Below, in pieces: positions 6,058-8,332 of a stretch of DNA of 8,332 bases. Position 1 is the stretch's first letter, and each line of letters opens with the position of its first letter. Made by a program: the position numbers and the translations under genes. The notes below the pieces were generated by a model. It was not told where the DNA came from. It ran no database searches and saw nothing but the letters and a program-made list of their open reading frames with translations. Source of the stretch: Faecalibacterium sp. UBA7177. GTDB taxonomy: Bacteria > Bacillota > Clostridia > Oscillospirales > Ruminococcaceae. The DNA is taken from contig DKVN01000050.1 in NCBI GenBank assembly GCA_002491225.1, positions 1 to 8,332 of the forward strand. Direction: 5' to 3'.

Positions 6058-6063
6058 CCGCGG
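6046..6063. repeat. CCGCGGT / ACCGCGG hairpin around the -35 box
   Basis: CCGCGGT (6046-6052) and ACCGCGG (6057-6063) are perfect 7-bp arms with the 4-base loop GGGA. The minus-strand -35 hexamer overlaps the loop and both inner arm ends. It could be a second regulator site or the remains of a terminator. No T-run follows on either strand, although TTTTT lies before it on the plus strand. Confidence 0.4.
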
Positions 6064-6103
6064 CGAGCAAAAACCTGAGCAGCAGAATGGGTGGGCGCGG
6101 GGA

Positions 6104-6132
6104 TTGTTTGCGGCGGGGCGGTGTGCTATACT
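6104..6132 (+). promoter_or_regulatory. Promoter of the chloramphenicol acetyltransferase-like gene
   Basis: TTGTTT (6104-6109) and TATACT (6127-6132) are separated by 17 bp. TG at 6124-6125 followed by one base makes an extended -10, which offsets the weak -35. Transcription should start near 6139, giving a leader of ~44 bases. Confidence 0.6.
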
Positions 6133-6182
6133 CGGAGGACGGTGAGCGCGCCGGGAAACTGAACGGGATGGAGAGGAACGCT

Positions 6183-6854
6183 ATGATGAATTATCGGGTG
6201 ATCGACAAGGAAACCTATTACCGCAAAGGGGTGTACCGGCATTTTTCGGAGGACTGCAAGTGCTCGGTTTCGATGACGGCAAGGGTCGATGTGACCGCGC
6301 TGAAAGCGTACTCGGAAAAAACAGGGACAAAGTTCTATCTGAACTTTCTGTATCTGCTTTGCCGGGTGATGAACGCCCGGGACGATTACAAAATGGGATA
6401 TCTCTGGGAGAGTGATACCCTGATCTGCTATGATGTGATCCACCCGACCCAGTATGTTTTTCATGAGGACACCGAGACCTGCACACCGGTGTATACCGAA
6501 TACCACGAGGAGTACCCTGTTTTTTACAAAAATGCGCGGCGGGACATCGAGCGCGCCAAGCAGACCAGAGAGTATGGGCTGGACATGGAGCATCATCCCA
6601 ACTGGTTTGACGCGTCCTGCATCCCGTGGCTCTCGTATGACGCGATGAACATCGAGCTGCCGGATGGGTATCTGTTTTTTGCGCCGATCGTCAACTGGGG
6701 GAAGTACCGCGAAGAGAACGGCAGGCTGATGATGCCGGTCAGCGTCCGGCTGAACCACGCGGTGGCGGACGGGTATCTCGTGGCCAATGTGTTTCGGCTG
6801 TTGCAGCGGGAGATGGCGCTGTTCTGCCAGGGCTGCCAGGGCTGCCAGGGCTGA
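6183..6854 (+). CDS. cat: Chloramphenicol O-acetyltransferase-like protein (type A CAT family)
   Basis: This 223-residue cytoplasmic protein is close to the 213-220 of classical type A CATs, which work as trimers and move the acetyl group of acetyl-CoA to chloramphenicol. It keeps the catalytic block NHAVADG (His192 as base, Asp196). Other CAT landmarks are KFYLNFLYLLCRVMN, the VIHPTQYVFHEDTET segment, a TEY motif, PVFYKN, SCIPWLSYDAMN and NWGKY. The start at 6183 has a GGAGAGGAA ribosome binding site; a second ATG follows directly, and the frame further upstream to 6051 lies before the promoter. The gene uses more A/T-ending codons than its neighbours and is clearly less GC-rich, which suggests transfer. 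The last nine residues are CQG three times, from a 9-bp tandem repeat. True chloramphenicol resistance is likely but not certain, because CAT-like acyltransferases with other substrates exist. It is divergent from the hydratase gene and has its own promoter. Confidence 0.88.
   Translation: MMNYRVIDKETYYRKGVYRHFSEDCKCSVSMTARVDVTALKAYSEKTGTKFYLNFLYLLCRVMNARDDYKMGYLWESDTLICYDVIHPTQYVFHEDTETCTPVYTEYHEEYPVFYKNARRDIERAKQTREYGLDMEHHPNWFDASCIPWLSYDAMNIELPDGYLFFAPIVNWGKYREENGRLMMPVSVRLNHAVADGYLVANVFRLLQREMALFCQGCQGCQG
6824..6850 (+). repeat. Three perfect 9-bp tandem repeats at the end of the CAT-like gene
   Basis: CTGCCAGGG occurs three times in a row with no mismatch. In the reading frame it encodes Cys-Gln-Gly three times, directly before the stop codon. 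A 9-bp unit can grow or shrink by slippage without changing frame. Confidence 0.9.
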
Positions 6855-6875
6855 GAGATCCCGCTGCGGCTGCGC

Positions 6876-6920
6876 GGGCCAAACGGCCCTTTGGGTGCTG
6901 CCCGCTTGCGCCCAAAAGGG
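6876..6920 (+). terminator. Overlapping stem-loops after the CAT-like gene
   Basis: GGGCC (6876-6880) pairs with GGCCC (6885-6889) around AAAC. Overlapping it, CCCTTTGGG (6887-6895) can pair with CCCAAAAGGG (6911-6920) with one bulge. The two share bases, so only one can form at a time. T-runs are weak, so termination would be inefficient. The -35 box of the next gene lies at the end of the second loop. Confidence 0.35.
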
Positions 6921-6934
6921 AAATAGTGTATAAT
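6906..6934 (+). promoter_or_regulatory. Promoter of the HPr-like gene
   Basis: TTGCGC (6906-6911) and a perfect TATAAT (6929-6934) are spaced by 17 bp. The start should be near 6941, leaving a ~70-base leader that ends in the AAGGAG ribosome binding site (6996-7001). Confidence 0.65.
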
Positions 6935-7011
6935 AGGCACCATCAAAAACACCCGGCGGGCTGTGCCGAAAGCTGTGCGGCCCACCCGGCAGAAAAAGGA
7001 GCGAATAACGT

Positions 7012-7263
7012 ATGGTTCAACTGGAATATACCGCCCAAAAAGCCATCACCGAGCCGGTTGCCAAACTGCTGGCCAAGCACGGGATGCTCTGCGCCAGCGA
7101 CATCACCCTGATGGTGGGGGATGCCACGGTGAACGGCAGCAGCATCAAGGCGCTGAGCGAGGCCCCCTTCGGCCCCGGCGTATCGGTGCAGATCTGCGCC
7201 TCCGGCTCGGACGAGGAGGACGCGGCGGCCGGGTACCTCAAGGTGCTGCGGGAGAATCTGTGA
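7012..7263 (+). CDS. HPr-family protein lacking the catalytic histidine (Crh-like)
   Basis: This 83-residue cytoplasmic protein aligns end to end with HPr, the phosphocarrier of the PTS sugar-uptake system. Shared blocks are SDITLMVGDATVNGSSIKAL against the HPr central region and a VSVQICASGSDEEDA stretch against ITISASGADENDA. The HPr active site G-I-H-A-R-P-A reads A-I-T-E-P-V-A here (residues 11-17). The phosphorylated His15 is therefore Thr13, and the following Arg is also gone, so it cannot carry phosphate between EI and EII in the usual way. The regulatory Ser46 position is kept (Ser44 in SSIKAL). This is the pattern of Bacillus Crh, in which HPr kinase phosphorylates the serine and the protein acts with CcpA. 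By analogy a regulatory role in carbon control is likely, but the surrounding Ser46 sequence also differs, so kinase recognition is unproven. It is a single-gene unit with its own promoter and terminator. Confidence 0.85.
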   Translation: MVQLEYTAQKAITEPVAKLLAKHGMLCASDITLMVGDATVNGSSIKALSEAPFGPGVSVQICASGSDEEDAAAGYLKVLRENL

Positions 7264-7297
7264 GCCATTTGGCCCTGCCCGCAATCAGATAACGCGT

Positions 7298-7346
7298 GCC
7301 GCGGCGGGTTTTGTTCTGCGCAAAGCCCCGCCGCGGCCCTGTTTTT
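7298..7346 (+). terminator. Strong intrinsic terminator of the HPr-like gene
   Basis: GCCGCGGCGGG (7298-7308) and CCCGCCGCGGC (7327-7337) form a perfect 11-bp stem. Inner TTTG/CAAA pairing can extend it. A run of five T (7342-7346) follows four bases later. It insulates the pta promoter from the HPr-like gene. Confidence 0.85.
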
Positions 7347-7355
7347 GCCCGCATC

Positions 7356-7377
7356 GCCCTTGCATTTTGCCCTTGCA
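7356..7377. repeat. Direct repeat GCCCTTGCA at the pta promoter
   Basis: GCCCTTGCA occurs at 7356-7364 and again at 7369-7377, a period of 13 bp. The first copy includes the likely -35 box and the second fills most of the spacer. It may be a regulator site or chance duplication. Confidence 0.4.
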
Positions 7378-7388
7378 GCGTTTACAAT
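7360..7388 (+). promoter_or_regulatory. Promoter of pta
   Basis: TTGCAT (7360-7365) and TACAAT (7383-7388) are spaced by 17 bp. The -35 is only half-consensus; the -10 has one mismatch. The expected start near 7395 leaves a ~65-base leader up to the AGGAGGG ribosome binding site. Confidence 0.5.
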
Positions 7389-7459
7389 AAGAGATAACGA
7401 ACAGCCAGCCGGACGGCGTTTTTGCTGCGCGGCGGCCATCTTATCAGGAGGGAAAAAGA

Positions 7460-8332
7460 ATGTTTGAAAACCTGATCGAAGTGCTGAAGAAAAACCCCCG
7501 CCGCATCGTGTTTACCGAGGGGCCGGATCCGCGCATCCTCGAGGCCGCGTCGCGCCTCAAGGCCGACGGCTTTTTGACCCCGGTGCTGGTGGGCAAGGTG
7601 GACGAGGTTGAGGCGGCGGCCAGGGCCGGCGGCTTTGACATTGCGGGGCTGGAGATCCTGGACCCCGCCACCTACCCCAGGATGGATGAGATGGTTGAGA
7701 AGATGGCCGAGCTGCGCAAGGGCAAGATGACCCCGGAGGAGTGCCGGGCTGCCCTTGCCAAGGGCAACTACTTTGGCACCATGCTGGTGAAGATGGGGGT
7801 GGCCGATGCGCTGCTGGGCGGTGCGACCTACTCGACCGCCGACACCGTGCGCCCCGCGCTGCAGATCATCAAGACCAGGCCGGGCGCGCATTTGGTGTCC
7901 TCCTGCTTTATTATGATCCGCGAAAAGGACGGCGCGCAGGAGGCCCTTGCGATGGGCGACTGCGCCATCAACATCAGCTACGAGGACAGCGTGGACAAAC
8001 AGGGCAACGTGACCCTGACCGCCGCCCAGAAGCTTGCCGAGGTCGCCATCGAGACCGCCAAGACCGCCAGGGTCTTCGGCATCGACCCCAAGGTCGCCAT
8101 GCTGAGCTTCTCCACCAACGGCTCCGGCAAGGGCGCCACCGTAAAGCTGAGCCACGATGCCACTGCCGTTGCCAAGGAGATGGCCCCAGACCTTGCCATC
8201 GACGGCGAGATGCAGTTTGACGCCGCTGTGGCGCCTGAGGTTGGCCAGCTGAAGTTCCCCGGCTCTCCCGTGGCCGGTTACGCCAACACCTTCATCTTCC
8301 CCACCATCGAGGCCGGCAACATCGGCTACAAG
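7460..8332 (+). CDS. pta: Phosphate acetyltransferase, 5' part (runs off the window)
   Basis: The enzyme exchanges acetyl-CoA and phosphate for acetyl phosphate and CoA, the first step of the Pta-AckA route to acetate and ATP in fermenters. The 291 visible codons start MFENLIEVLKKNPRRIVFTEG and continue with STADTVRPALQIIKT, SCFIMI, VAMLSFST, IDGEMQFDAA, PGSPVAGYAN and EAGNIGYK. This is the short, single-domain Pta form of ~330 residues, so ~40 C-terminal residues lie outside. After GDCAIN there are about 13 more residues (around 172-186) than in a typical clostridial Pta, where DCAVNPNP leads straight to the next helix. The ATG at 7460 follows AGGAGGG. An acetate kinase gene often follows pta but cannot be seen here. 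Gene identity is firm. Confidence 0.95.
   Translation, partial: MFENLIEVLKKNPRRIVFTEGPDPRILEAASRLKADGFLTPVLVGKVDEVEAAARAGGFDIAGLEILDPATYPRMDEMVEKMAELRKGKMTPEECRAALAKGNYFGTMLVKMGVADALLGGATYSTADTVRPALQIIKTRPGAHLVSSCFIMIREKDGAQEALAMGDCAINISYEDSVDKQGNVTLTAAQKLAEVAIETAKTARVFGIDPKVAMLSFSTNGSGKGATVKLSHDATAVAKEMAPDLAIDGEMQFDAAVAPEVGQLKFPGSPVAGYANTFIFPTIEAGNIGYK

Noticed and set aside
3671..6145. 824-codon open frame on the plus strand opposite the hydratase gene
   Set aside because: It lies antisense to a full aconitase-family gene, its protein is low-complexity and rich in Gly, Ala and Val, and shows no domain. Long antisense frames are expected in GC-rich coding DNA.
6134..6159. Possible short leader peptide (GTG start, six codons) before the CAT-like gene, as in drug-inducible cat attenuation
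   Set aside because: The GGAGG lies only three bases before the GTG and is upstream of the predicted transcription start near 6139, so it would not be in the mRNA. No hairpin hiding the cat ribosome binding site was found.
6051..6182. 44-residue N-terminal extension of the CAT-like protein
   Set aside because: It would start upstream of the predicted promoter, and known CATs begin near the MMNYRVID segment.
7265..7297. Further coding sequence after the HPr-like gene
   Set aside because: Only a short spacer before the strong terminator; no start with a ribosome binding site.

Overview
The window looks like chromosome from a GC-rich, fermentative, anaerobic Firmicute, probably a Clostridia of the Oscillospiraceae/Ruminococcaceae type. 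The reasons are strong AGGAGG-type ribosome binding sites, a small TSCPD protein of a family common in Clostridia, an M56/BlaI pair, an HPr-family protein next to a phosphate acetyltransferase gene, and heavy G/C third-position use in most genes. The assignment is inferred from gene content and composition; no marker gene fixes the species.

Layout, left to right. (1) Bases 2-1546 (+) hold the C-terminal part of an M56 (BlaR1/MecR1-like) membrane metallopeptidase with a large, unrecognised outer domain. It is followed at 1732-2190 (+) by a BlaI/MecI-type winged-helix repressor. Together they look like a membrane sensor and its cleavable repressor, in the order opposite to the usual blaI-blaR1. 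(2) A convergent stem-loop at 2195-2237 separates these from three minus-strand genes: a TSCPD protein (2276-2533), a PHP-domain phosphoesterase (2627-3478) and a 757-residue aconitase-family hydratase (3686-5959). The hydratase and PHP genes look like a former operon. A 172-bp miniature inverted-repeat element with perfect 18-bp ends and TTAG target duplications now sits exactly at the hydratase stop codon. (3) A compact divergent regulatory region (5960-6182) carries a minus-strand promoter for the hydratase, overlapped by an operator-like inverted repeat, and a plus-strand promoter for a type-A chloramphenicol acetyltransferase-like gene (6183-6854). The latter is visibly less GC-rich than its neighbours and ends in a 9-bp triplet repeat. 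(4) An HPr-family protein (7012-7263) lacks the phosphorylatable histidine but keeps the regulatory serine position, which is the pattern of Crh. It has its own promoter and a strong intrinsic terminator. (5) The 5' 291 codons of pta (phosphate acetyltransferase) run off the right edge.

The genes do not form one pathway. The strongest candidates for something new are the miniature element placed at a stop codon inside an operon, the Crh-like HPr, the uncharacterised sensor domain of the M56 protein, and the operator-like repeat that may control the hydratase. No CRISPR array, tRNA, rRNA or full insertion sequence was seen.
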